Source: Papillibacter cinnamivorans DSM 12816 (GTDB lineage: Bacteria; Bacillota; Clostridia; Oscillospirales; Oscillospiraceae). From it: 64,000 nucleotides of DNA. The translations under genes and the position numbers were made by a program. The stretch covers positions 434,001 through 498,000 of the forward strand of contig NZ_FWXW01000001.1 of NCBI RefSeq assembly GCF_900176335.1. Reading direction: 5' to 3'. The notes under the pieces were generated by a model. It was not told the DNA's origin and did not search any database. It saw only the letters and a list, made by a program, of their open reading frames with translations. Below are positions 6,157 through 12,530 of this stretch, one piece after another. Each line of letters starts with the position of its first letter. Positions within the stretch are counted from its first letter, which is position 1.

Positions 6157-7020
6157 TTAAATAATATTTTGAAATTTCGCACAAGTATTATCCTTGTAGT
6201 CATAGTTCCCATCTAGAATTTTTGCCATATTCCGGTCTGAAATCATCCAGTCAAAATTTGCACTCCATGATTTTGCATTGTTGCCCTTGAGAAAGCTGCT
6301 CTTCTCTGCTTTGGTAAACAGGTCATTAAAAACATCAAGGTTTTTACCGTAGTGCCTCCAGCGTGCAGCGATTGTCTTTTTTCGAGCATCCGACAGGGAT
6401 CGCACCTTCGGATACGATGTACAGATTTTGTTATACAACTTCGTGATTTCTCCGTAAGGGCAAGAAATCTGTTCAACCGCGGGCGTCGGAACCGAAGTTT
6501 CCGACAAAGAAGATACGTTAGTATCTTCTAATAACGGTGACGGTGACGGTGACGGTGACGGTGACGGTGACGGTGACGGTGACGGTGAACGGTCCACATG
6601 GATGTCATCTTGGACGTCGTTGCGGACATCCATGTGGACGCTCTTTTGGACGTTTCTTTTCTTTCTTTCCCACTCTGTTTTTCGGATACGATCCTGACGT
6701 CCACTGTAAAATTGTTTCTGCCAGACGTCCCAGTCATGGAAAAAAAGCGTTCCATCCTTTTCGTTAATCCACCCGATTTCCGTAAGCAGGTCTATGGCCC
6801 GATCCGGTTTGATCTTCCGAGAGATCGCGCCGGTGAGGACCGACGCCAGGTCTCCCCTATCTACCGAAATGATCTCCCCGTCCGCAGAGGCGTTGTCCAA
6901 CCCCCAAAGCCACAAAATGGTGAGTATTCCTATTGCTTCCGCCTCAGAGCAGCCAAGTGCTTTATACAGCCGCCGTAGCTTTGCGCCGCGAATTTGCTGG
7001 TGTACCGAAACCCACGCCAT
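6157..7020 (-). CDS. Phage replication initiator / replisome organiser-like protein
   Basis: A protein of 287 residues; the ATG follows AGGAGGTACAT. The N-terminal 120 residues (AKLRRLYKALGCSEAEAIG, LWLWGLDNASADGEI) match the winged-helix 'phage replisome organiser' type, which recognises the phage origin. A Ser-Pro dipeptide linker (nine units) coded by a hexanucleotide repeat follows. The C-terminal domain (YPKVRSLSDARKKTIAARW, SSFLKGNNAKSWSANFDWM) is the replication-module end seen in such proteins. Genes for a nuclease-like protein and the helicase follow. The linker length is probably variable. Confidence 0.75.
   Translation of the reverse strand: MAWVSVHQQIRGAKLRRLYKALGCSEAEAIGILTILWLWGLDNASADGEIISVDRGDLASVLTGAISRKIKPDRAIDLLTEIGWINEKDGTLFFHDWDVWQKQFYSGRQDRIRKTEWERKKRNVQKSVHMDVRNDVQDDIHVDRSPSPSPSPSPSPSPSPSPLLEDTNVSSLSETSVPTPAVEQISCPYGEITKLYNKICTSYPKVRSLSDARKKTIAARWRHYGKNLDVFNDLFTKAEKSSFLKGNNAKSWSANFDWMISDRNMAKILDGNYDYKDNTCAKFQNII
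6535..6588. repeat. Hexanucleotide repeat CGGTGA x9
   Basis: Nine perfect tandem units of CGGTGA. On the coding (minus) strand each unit reads TCACCG, Ser-Pro. Being a multiple of three, slippage changes linker length without a frameshift. Confidence 0.95.
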
Positions 7021-7046
7021 ATGTACCTCCTTATTCTACCCATATC

Positions 7047-7277
7047 TCATTCTGTGATTCTACGGATACTTCCGGATGGAGGTATTGGAACTTTAGGCCG
7101 CGGATTATCAAAGTACTCTTCAAGTAAGTCCATGTTTATGAGCAATTTTCGCCCAGCCCAAATGCTTGGTATTTCTCCCGTTATAACTTTTTGTCTAATA
7201 GAATACATTGTTAAGGCGCTATCCGGGTCCTTAGCTTTAATTTCATGGTACGCACTTTTAATATTGCGCATCCGCAT
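7047..7277 (-). CDS. Small HTH-type (excisionase-like) phage protein
   Basis: A 76-residue protein. YSIRQKVITGEIPSIWAGRKLLINMDLLEEYF reads as the winged-helix plan of excisionase/MerR-type small DNA-binding proteins (helix, wing with an aromatic, helix); the tail is Pro-rich. The start is uncertain: two ATGs lie close together behind GGAGGG. It is in the leftward early operon directly before the replication initiator. It may direct excision or act as an early regulator. Confidence 0.55.
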   Translation of the reverse strand: MRMRNIKSAYHEIKAKDPDSALTMYSIRQKVITGEIPSIWAGRKLLINMDLLEEYFDNPRPKVPIPPSGSIRRITE

Positions 7278-7279
7278 TA

Positions 7280-7486
7280 TTAAAGATTTCCCTCCAATAC
7301 AATTTTTTTCTCATTAGCAATAGACATAAGAAGGTCATAAACCGGTTGGCGATCCTTTAGTTGCAACAGCATTTGCACAAACCTCGTTGTTTCTTCATCT
7401 TCCGTATTATCTGCCGGCGTATTATTTCTCGTACAATTTTCAGCGGGTTCGTGATTCAATCTATTATTAAGCGTATTTGTAAACAT
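7280..7486 (-). CDS. Unknown small early phage protein (68 aa)
   Basis: The start at ATG 7484-7486 is preferred because GGAAGG stands 9 nt upstream; the ATG three codons earlier touches this site. The protein is Asn-rich at the N-terminus and has a helical, acidic C-terminus (RFVQMLLQLKDRQPVYDLLM). It ends 2 bp before the next gene. No family recognised. Confidence 0.5.
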   Translation of the reverse strand: MFTNTLNNRLNHEPAENCTRNNTPADNTEDEETTRFVQMLLQLKDRQPVYDLLMSIANEKKIVLEGNL

Positions 7487-7510
7487 ATTTGACATCCTTC
7501 CACTTTCGCA

Positions 7511-7606
7511 CTATAATAGAGTTGTTGTTTTGATTAGCCATCGGCTGATCGTGCCGTCATCGAGTTGCAGCTCGTTGGCGGCTTTTCTTTTATACGGCTT
7601 TTCCAT
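7511..7606 (-). CDS. Possible micro-protein (31 aa), HTH-like fragment
   Basis: ATG at 7604-7606 follows AGGAAGCTACCGTTA (spacing long). The peptide KRKAANELQLDDGTISRWLIK looks like a partial homeodomain-type HTH. It lies in register with the leftward operon. It may be a real small gene or a remnant; support is weak. Confidence 0.35.
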   Translation of the reverse strand: MEKPYKRKAANELQLDDGTISRWLIKTTTLL

Positions 7607-7636
7607 TAACGGTAGCTTCCTTTTTTTCAGTAGAGA

Positions 7637-7978
7637 TTAATATTGCAGAGCGTCACACAGTGCATTAATGGCAATACGATATGCCTGGGATGATTGCAAA
7701 TTCTCATTTCGGCCATGCCATCCCACAAGTTTCTGAAGGCGGTGTTTGTAGATTACGTAAAGCTTGTCCCTGTTTTTTCTGGTATCATGCCTCGCTGTTT
7801 CGAGTAAGCTTTCAAATTCTGGCTCAATCTTAAGAATGTCTGTCAGCGAAGCATTCTTCAAAATGGATTTATTTCTGCTGATATTGGTCTCAGATCTGGT
7901 GCGGCTTCTCTTCATTTGGCGCACAAATATATTAATCGCTTCGGCGCTGGTAATCAGTGTATTCGTACTTGTTTTCAT
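7637..7978 (-). CDS. Unknown early phage protein (113 aa)
   Basis: The start is set at ATG 7976-7978, six nt after GGAGG; the ATG two codons earlier is inside the site. The protein is basic and helical (FVRQMKRSRTRSETN, HDTRKNRDKLYVIYKHR) with no membrane segment. It lies third in the leftward early operon. No family recognised. A DNA- or RNA-binding role fits the charge but is a guess. Confidence 0.55.
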   Translation of the reverse strand: MKTSTNTLITSAEAINIFVRQMKRSRTRSETNISRNKSILKNASLTDILKIEPEFESLLETARHDTRKNRDKLYVIYKHRLQKLVGWHGRNENLQSSQAYRIAINALCDALQY

Positions 7979-8027
7979 ATTCATCCTCCTTAATTGTACC
8001 GTAAGGCTTCATTTCTTCGCCTTATGG

Positions 8028-8372
8028 TTACATGCCAAATACATATTGGATCATTGATATTGTGTCTTTCACATGGTTTGAGTACGTTTTTTTAATCCAT
8101 TCAGCTCCTTCATCTCTCCCTAACGCTTCGAGGTCGGTAAGAGCCTTCAGGGACCCTTTGCCGTATCCGTGCATGGCAATATACTCACAATATTTTTTTA
8201 TGGCTTCTCTCGCTTTCTGCTTTTTATAGTCCATCCACGCAAAGTAAGTAAACAGAATAACTCCCCGTCCTGTAAGTGCTGATTCCTCCTTTCCATTAGC
8301 TGTAATGATCTGGTGGTCTTTCTCTTCGAACTTCCCGTATTGGGCGGATCTTAGGACTTGAAGATTTTCCAT
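8028..8372 (-). CDS. Unknown early phage protein (114 aa)
   Basis: The ATG follows GGGGGCACATAT. The sequence is mixed helical (YFAWMDYKKQKAREAIKKYC, SLKALTDLEALGRDEGAEW) with one short hydrophobic stretch (GRGVILFTYFAW). No motif or family is recognised. It follows the Cro-type gene in the leftward operon. Confidence 0.55.
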   Translation of the reverse strand: MENLQVLRSAQYGKFEEKDHQIITANGKEESALTGRGVILFTYFAWMDYKKQKAREAIKKYCEYIAMHGYGKGSLKALTDLEALGRDEGAEWIKKTYSNHVKDTISMIQYVFGM

Positions 8373-8473
8373 ATATGTGCCCCCTTCATTTTACTTTTAA
8401 CTCTGTGCGGTTTCATATTATGGCGGCTGAATATCCTCTGAAACTGTTTTTATTACTTAGTCGAATAATAAAT

Positions 8474-8659
8474 TTATCCCTGTCTTAACAATTTCACAGC
8501 ATTTTCAATCCTTTTACGCGCATTTTGTGTGTTTCTGTGTCTGTTCAAGATTAAACTTATGTATTGCTCTGTATATCCAGTCATTTTTGCGAGATCTCTT
8601 TGTCTTATTCCATTGAGGTGCAATGCAGAAACAATATTAGCTGACCAAATGTCATGCAT
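8474..8659 (-). CDS. Cro-type HTH repressor (61 aa)
   Basis: The start is chosen at ATG 8657-8659, eight nt after GGAGG; a longer frame upstream lacks a site and crosses the promoter region. The protein is a single XRE-type HTH (NGIRQRDLAKMTGYTEQYIS, then LILNRHRNTQNARKRIENA). It is divergent from the CI-type gene at 8918 and heads the leftward early operon. Together these form a lysis-lysogeny type switch. Operator copies lie in the spacer between the two genes. Confidence 0.7.
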   Translation of the reverse strand: MHDIWSANIVSALHLNGIRQRDLAKMTGYTEQYISLILNRHRNTQNARKRIENAVKLLRQG

Positions 8660-8689
8660 ATCATTTCCCTCCTTTTTTGCAATATTGTT

Positions 8690-8888
8690 GACTATCTTAA
8701 ACAAATATGTTTTAATGTTGTAGAAAACTATAAAATGATTATCAACATGCACATAATTCCACAATTCATGGCATATTTGCACAAATTTGTTTAAGAACAT
8801 CAACTATGTGAGTATAATAATATAGATGTTCATAAACAAAGTCAAGGCATTCATTGACGAAAATTTTGCTTTTTCATATTTTCGTCAA
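8690..8888. promoter_or_regulatory. Divergent operator/promoter region of the CI/Cro-type switch
   Basis: A 14-mer occurs three times: GACTATCTTAAACA at 8690-8703 (minus-strand reading TGTTTAAGATAGTC), TGTTTAAGAACATC at 8788-8801, and GATGTTCATAAACA at 8825-8838 (minus-strand reading TGTTTATGAACATC). The last two face each other. A separate perfect 11-bp dyad, TTGACGAAAAT (8854-8864) and ATTTTCGTCAA (8878-8888), covers a promoter-like TTGACG - 17 bp - TATTTT (8854-8859, 8877-8882) in front of the CI-type gene. Binding there would shut that promoter. Confidence 0.7.
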
Positions 8889-8917
8889 CATAAATAAAAC
8901 CGGGGGAGTAAGCTTGT

Positions 8918-9265
8918 ATGTTTTATGACATCTATAAATCTCTATGTGAAAAAAAAGGAATATCTCCAAGCCGAGCAGCGGAAGAAATGAGCTTCAATAG
9001 ATCAAGTGTATCCAATTGGAAGAAAAACGGATATACACCAAGGCGTGAAATACTGGTAAAAATCGCGGATTATTTTGATACAACTGTTGATTCCTTGCTC
9101 GGAGAAAATGACTCTTCGATACATGAGCATTTTTTTGAATTATTAAAAGATGAAAAATTCCGGGAGCTAGCTGAACTGTTCAGCCAGCTTTCGCCCGAGT
9201 CGGCCCGTGAAACAATAAACTATGTACGGTACCGTCGTGCTCAAGAGAAAGGCGGTAAAGGATAA
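8918..9265 (+). CDS. CI-type XRE repressor (115 aa)
   Basis: The N-terminal 65 residues are a classic HTH_3 domain (KKGISPSRAAEEMSFNRSSV, then REILVKIADYFDTTVDSLLG). A helical C-terminus of about 45 residues (HEHFFELLKDEKFRELAELF) follows, with no LexA-type Ser/Lys protease, so inactivation would not be by self-cleavage. The start codon (ATG 8918) has only a weak upstream AG-rich site (GGGGGAGTAAGCTTGT). It is divergent from the Cro-type gene and probably keeps the element silent. A small antisense gene overlaps its 3' end, and a Bro-N antirepressor gene follows. Confidence 0.8.
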   Translation: MFYDIYKSLCEKKGISPSRAAEEMSFNRSSVSNWKKNGYTPRREILVKIADYFDTTVDSLLGENDSSIHEHFFELLKDEKFRELAELFSQLSPESARETINYVRYRRAQEKGGKG

Positions 9266-9347
9266 ATTCTTTTACGGGTGTTAAATCTCTCAACGCAGAG
9301 GCCTCGACAAGAAAATCTTTGAGAACTTCGCTGTTGCTTTTCGACAT
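9180..9347 (-). CDS. Small antisense ORF overlapping the CI-type gene (55 aa)
   Basis: ATG at 9345-9347 has a strong site GGAGGT six nt upstream. The frame runs 55 codons and ends at 9180, overlapping the last 86 bp of the repressor gene on the other strand. The first 40 residues (SKSNSEVLKDFLVEASALRD, LTPVKEFILYRLSLEHDG) look like a real helical protein. The part inside the overlap is less convincing. No family recognised. It could encode a peptide, or its transcript could act against the repressor mRNA. Confidence 0.45.
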   Translation of the reverse strand: MSKSNSEVLKDFLVEASALRDLTPVKEFILYRLSLEHDGTVHSLLFHGPTRAKAG

Positions 9348-9679
9348 TCGCCTACCTCCGTATTTTTTGTATTATAAATTGTATGAGATAATTTCAGCCA
9401 TTTCAAGTACCAGAATAGCAGAAAATATTTGTAAAAGTTTGTTATTTGTGTCATGTTGACAACCCCTAATATGACGACTATGTTTCATCTATGAACGAAA
9501 CACCGCCTTTTACAAGGCGGATTTCATATATCCATTATACCAGCGAAATCCGCTCAAAGCAAATATTTTTGCCCCTTTTCAATGGGAATATGCCAGAATT
9601 AAGGGGCTAAATCTGCTAAAGGATTCGGAAGGAGTGAATCAGTCCAGAAGAAGCCCGGTTTTTCTCCGCCCTATATAAA
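9348..9679. other. Intergenic region with a hairpin and a leader ORF before the antirepressor
   Basis: CCGCCTT (9503-9509) pairs with AAGGCGG (9514-9520) around TTAC, and flanking GAAA/TTTC extend the stem; there is no T run. A GTG at 9634 opens a 14-codon frame ending TAA at 9676-9678, one nt before the antirepressor start codon. AAAGGA lies 9 nt before this GTG. It may be a leader peptide that couples translation. The rest is AT-rich and I see no gene in it. Confidence 0.4.
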
Positions 9680-10357
9680 GTGACAAATCTGAAAATCATC
9701 GACCGGCGCACAGTATTGGACAAGCCTTTCACCATCTACGGAGATTTTGATAACCCGCTGTTTCTGGCAAAGGATGTTGCCGAGCTCATAAAACATAGCA
9801 ACTCCCGCATGATGCTCCAGGGCGTTGACGATGATGAAAAGGTATGCGTAAACAATCCTTACGCATCATCCGGCCAGCAGGAACAGTGGTTCCTCACCGA
9901 GAACGGCCTTTACGAAGTCCTGATGCAGTCGAGGAAACCGATTGCCAAACAGTTCAAACGCGAGGTCAAGGCAATTCTCCGTGAAATCCGCAAAACCGGC
10001 AAATTCGCAGTAAAACCCCTGTCACAGTTGGAGATTCTTCAGCAGTCCATTGACATCCTCGCCCAGCAGGACGCCAGAATCGCAGAGTTGGAAAACAAAG
10101 TCGAAACCGCGCTTGCGGAAAGCGAAGAAAAGCAGTGGTTTTCCAGAATCAGCGGAATGATAAATGTATCCACACGGTTCAGGGAAATCGGAGGTCCCGT
10201 AAAAATTGGTCAGATGTACCGGGAGCTTGAAAAATCCGAAAACGTCCGACTTGCATCCCGGCAGAACAGAATCAAAAAGTGGATGCACAACGGCGGCGCA
10301 ACCGCAAGGGAAATCTCCGCGTTATCGAATCCGAGCCGCGGTGCGCTTCACATTTGA
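9680..10357 (+). CDS. Phage antirepressor, Bro-N domain
   Basis: A protein of 225 residues, GTG start. The N-terminal 110 residues are a Bro-N domain (TIYGDFDNPLFLAKDVAELI, then QWFLTENGLYEVLMQSRKP and FKREVKAILREIRKTGKF). A coiled coil follows (ILAQQDARIAELENKVETAL), then a C-terminal DNA-interaction-like domain (NRIKKWMHNGGATAREIS). Such proteins counteract the prophage repressor. The gene follows the CI-type gene on the same strand. It has no good ribosome binding site of its own; a 14-codon leader ORF ends just before it. Confidence 0.85.
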   Translation: MTNLKIIDRRTVLDKPFTIYGDFDNPLFLAKDVAELIKHSNSRMMLQGVDDDEKVCVNNPYASSGQQEQWFLTENGLYEVLMQSRKPIAKQFKREVKAILREIRKTGKFAVKPLSQLEILQQSIDILAQQDARIAELENKVETALAESEEKQWFSRISGMINVSTRFREIGGPVKIGQMYRELEKSENVRLASRQNRIKKWMHNGGATAREISALSNPSRGALHI

Positions 10358-10406
10358 AAACATCGTAAAAATAGCAATCGCGCAGAGCATTTAAGGGGTG
10401 AATAAT

Positions 10407-10646
10407 ATGCCAAGGCTGCGCAAAACTGCTGAAGAAATTGCTAACTTGAATTTTGCCGGAGAGATTGATAAGCGGAAAAGAATGGAAGAATTGAAAGATA
10501 AACATATTGCAGAAGCTGTTGGAGTAAGTCGGCAAACAATCCTCAAGTGGAAACAGAATCCAGAAATCATCCCCGCTGGTAAACTTCGGAGTTTGATCAG
10601 ATTTCTTAAAATACCACCCGAAGAGATATTGGCATTTTTAAAGTGA
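10407..10646 (+). CDS. Small HTH (XRE/AlpA-like) protein (79 aa)
   Basis: The start is set at ATG 10407 behind AAGGGG. The C-terminal 45 residues are an HTH (KHIAEAVGVSRQTILKWKQN, then IPAGKLRSLIRFLKIPPEEI); the first 35 are basic-helical. Its place immediately before the integrase gene (106 bp) suggests control of integration/excision, for example as an excisionase-type directionality factor. This is context-based. It could also be an additional repressor. Confidence 0.65.
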   Translation: MPRLRKTAEEIANLNFAGEIDKRKRMEELKDKHIAEAVGVSRQTILKWKQNPEIIPAGKLRSLIRFLKIPPEEILAFLK

Positions 10647-10751
10647 CTTCGATACACAGGACATGAGGCTTGTGCCTCCACAAAACACAAGGGATAAGCC
10701 CTACATACAAAATAGTAACTCGGATTTATATTATTGAGGGTGGAATCCATT

Positions 10752-12137
10752 ATGGCTACAGCGAGACAAAGGGGTAAGGGGTATGAAATCCGCGTTTTCT
10801 TAGGTTACGATGTTGACGGGAAAAAGATTTCCCGCTCCATCATGTGGATACCGGAACCTGGCATGACGCCTCACCAAATAGTAAAAGAGCTTGAACGACA
10901 AAAAATATTGCTTGATGAAAAAGTGAAGCACGGAAAGGTTTTGGGAGGGAATATTCGATTCGCTGAATTTGCCGAACGCTGGTTTGAAGATTACGCAGAA
11001 AAGCACTGTAAAAAGAAAACGGTATCCATGTATCGTGAATTGATGAAACGGATTACACCGGCAATCGGCCATATTAAGCTTGAGAAACTTCAACCTCAGC
11101 ACCTGTTATCCTTTTATTCTAATCTTGAAGAAACCGGCATACGTAGTGATGTTAAGTATAAATCCATTGATGGATTTGGTGGTATTTTAACGGAAAAAGG
11201 TATAAGCAAAACCATACTTGCTCAAAAAGCTGAAGTATCAATTGCAGTGCTTGATTCTTGTACTACCGGAAAAAATGTTTCTGAAAAGAGCGCAAAAAAA
11301 ATTGCCATAGCGCTCAACAGGGAAATTAATCAGCTCTTCGTCCCGGTTAATAAGGATAAAGCACTTTCATCTAAAACAATTCTCCATTATCATCGCTTAA
11401 TATCCTCCATATTATCTACCGCCGTAAAATGGCAGGTGATTTACTCAAACCCGTGCAGCCGTGTTGATCCACCAAAACTGGAACGCAAAGAGGCGAAATA
11501 TCTTGATGAAGTAGAAACAAGACATCTGCTGGAATTGTTGGAATGCGAACCGGTTCAATTTAAAACAATAATCAAACTGCTGATTTATACGGGAATGCGG
11601 CGAGGCGAGTTGTGCGGTCTGGAATGGGACGATGTTAAATTTGATAGCCACACCATACATATTGGGCGATCTTCTCTTTATCTTCCCGGATCTGGAATTT
11701 ATGAAGACACGCCTAAAAATGAAAGTTCGAACCGTGTAATAAAAATTTCATCGGACGCGATTGCGATGCTACGCGAATATGAAAAATGGCAAATAGAACA
11801 ACGTACTAAACTCGGCGATCAATGGGTGGAGACAAGACGGCTGTTTACGGCATGGAATGGTAAACCGATTCATCCAGACACTGTATCGGGATATTTTAAA
11901 AAGTTCATTAAAAAGAATAACTTGCCCGATATATCAGTTCATAGCTTGCGCCATACAAACGCCACTCTATTAATTGCATCCGGGATACCTTTGTCCAATG
12001 TCAAGAGTCGGTTGGGACATGCACAGGAAACAACAACGCGCAATATTTACAATCACGCTATTAAATCAATGGACGCAGCCGCGGCTGAAGTTCTTGAGGA
12101 TATATTATCTCCATCGCGTACACATGAGAAGGAATAA
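10752..12137 (+). CDS. int: Tyrosine integrase with inserted HTH domain
   Basis: 461 residues from ATG 10752 (GAGGGTGGAATCCATT before it). The N-terminal arm-binding domain spans about 1-60 and the SAM-like core-binding domain about 70-140 and 200-240. The catalytic domain is C-terminal, with Arg in TGMRRGEL (about 280), HSLRH (about 396), the GH of SRLGHAQ and the nucleophile Tyr in NIYNH (about 433). Unusually, about residues 144-200 form an XRE-like HTH (LTEKGISKTILAQKAEVSIA, then AKKIAIALNREINQLF) inserted in the core-binding domain. It catalyses integration at tRNA-Arg; the stop is 155 bp from the tRNA 3' end. Confidence 0.93.
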   Translation: MATARQRGKGYEIRVFLGYDVDGKKISRSIMWIPEPGMTPHQIVKELERQKILLDEKVKHGKVLGGNIRFAEFAERWFEDYAEKHCKKKTVSMYRELMKRITPAIGHIKLEKLQPQHLLSFYSNLEETGIRSDVKYKSIDGFGGILTEKGISKTILAQKAEVSIAVLDSCTTGKNVSEKSAKKIAIALNREINQLFVPVNKDKALSSKTILHYHRLISSILSTAVKWQVIYSNPCSRVDPPKLERKEAKYLDEVETRHLLELLECEPVQFKTIIKLLIYTGMRRGELCGLEWDDVKFDSHTIHIGRSSLYLPGSGIYEDTPKNESSNRVIKISSDAIAMLREYEKWQIEQRTKLGDQWVETRRLFTAWNGKPIHPDTVSGYFKKFIKKNNLPDISVHSLRHTNATLLIASGIPLSNVKSRLGHAQETTTRNIYNHAIKSMDAAAAEVLEDILSPSRTHEKE

Positions 12138-12151
12138 AATAATAGTAGAGT

Positions 12152-12188
12152 AAAGGGCTGCAGGTGTATTTTCCTGCAGCCTTTTTTT
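12152..12188 (+). terminator. Terminator of the integrase gene
   Basis: GGCTGCAGG (12156-12164) pairs with CCTGCAGCC (12173-12181), an 8-nt loop, followed by seven T. Confidence 0.92.
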
Positions 12189-12254
12189 ACGTGACAGTGG
12201 GAATTTAGTGGGATGCAATTATGACCGTGTCCATATTTAAGCCAATAAAGTTAC

Positions 12255-12292
12255 AAAAAACCACCAAATTCTTTCGAATTCAGTGGTTTTTT
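12255..12292 (-). terminator. Terminator behind tRNA-Arg
   Basis: On the minus strand the tRNA is followed directly by AAAAAACCAC paired with GTGGTTTTTT (12283-12292 and 12255-12264), with an inner GAATTC/GAATTT pairing around GAAA. The T run is part of the stem. It lies on the element side of the tRNA, so the element brings or keeps the tRNA terminator. Confidence 0.85.
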
Positions 12293-12368
12293 GGTACGGC
12301 TGAAGGGATTCGAACCCCCGACCTTTTGGTTCGTAGCCAAACACTCTATCCAACTGAGCTACAGCCGC
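12292..12368 (-). tRNA. tRNA-Arg(ACG), integration site of the element
   Basis: A 77-nt tRNA including CCA: acceptor GCGGCTG, D arm GCTCAGTTGGATAGAGT, anticodon loop CTACGAA (ACG), T arm GGGGG-TTCGAAT-CCCTT, and 3' strand CAGCCGT-A-CCA. It would read CGU/CGC/CGA after A34 deamination. The 5' end is on the host side and the 3' end faces the integrase gene. The pair 1-72 is G-U; the 3' half is the part an integrating element normally supplies, so the U may come from the element. Confidence 0.95.
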
Positions 12369-12530
12369 GCATCGGCGGGTACAAGGCCCGCTTCCGACAG
12401 CTTTGTTATTTTAGCACAACGAAATATAAATTGCAAGTATGAATCCGCCCCTCCCGGGGATTTATTTGCCCTCCCGGGTGCAGATCCGACCCGCCCGGAC
12501 CCGGCGCGACCGAAAACCCCGCCGTTTGCT
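12369..12530. other. Spacer between tRNA-Arg and the methionine operon
   Basis: No gene seen. CCTCCCGGG occurs twice (12451-12459 and 12471-12479). The tRNA promoter should be here on the minus strand, but I cannot fix its boxes. Confidence 0.4.

Larger units (their letters stand above)
1..12294. mobile_element. Prophage / phage-like integrative element (right part, left end outside window)
   Basis: The stretch combines phage genes: large and small terminase, replication initiator, helicase, a CI/Cro-type divergent switch, Bro-N antirepressor and a tyrosine integrase 155 bp from the 3' end of a tRNA-Arg gene. Its base composition is clearly more AT-rich than the region to the right, which supports transfer. 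The integrase end abuts the tRNA, so the right attachment site is at about 12292-12340. The left attachment site is not in the window because the large terminase runs off the edge. Whether it is a complete prophage, a satellite or a remnant cannot be decided here. No capsid, tail or lysis genes are visible. Confidence 0.9.

Noticed and set aside
6535..6588. CRISPR-like array
   Set aside because: The units are a 6-bp tandem without spacers and lie in a coding gene. No CRISPR array or cas gene was seen in the window.
12221..12442. Protein-like frame over tRNA-Arg (reads like a common database 'protein' from tRNA sequence)
   Set aside because: The tRNA gene explains the sequence. Such translated tRNAs are frequent artefacts.
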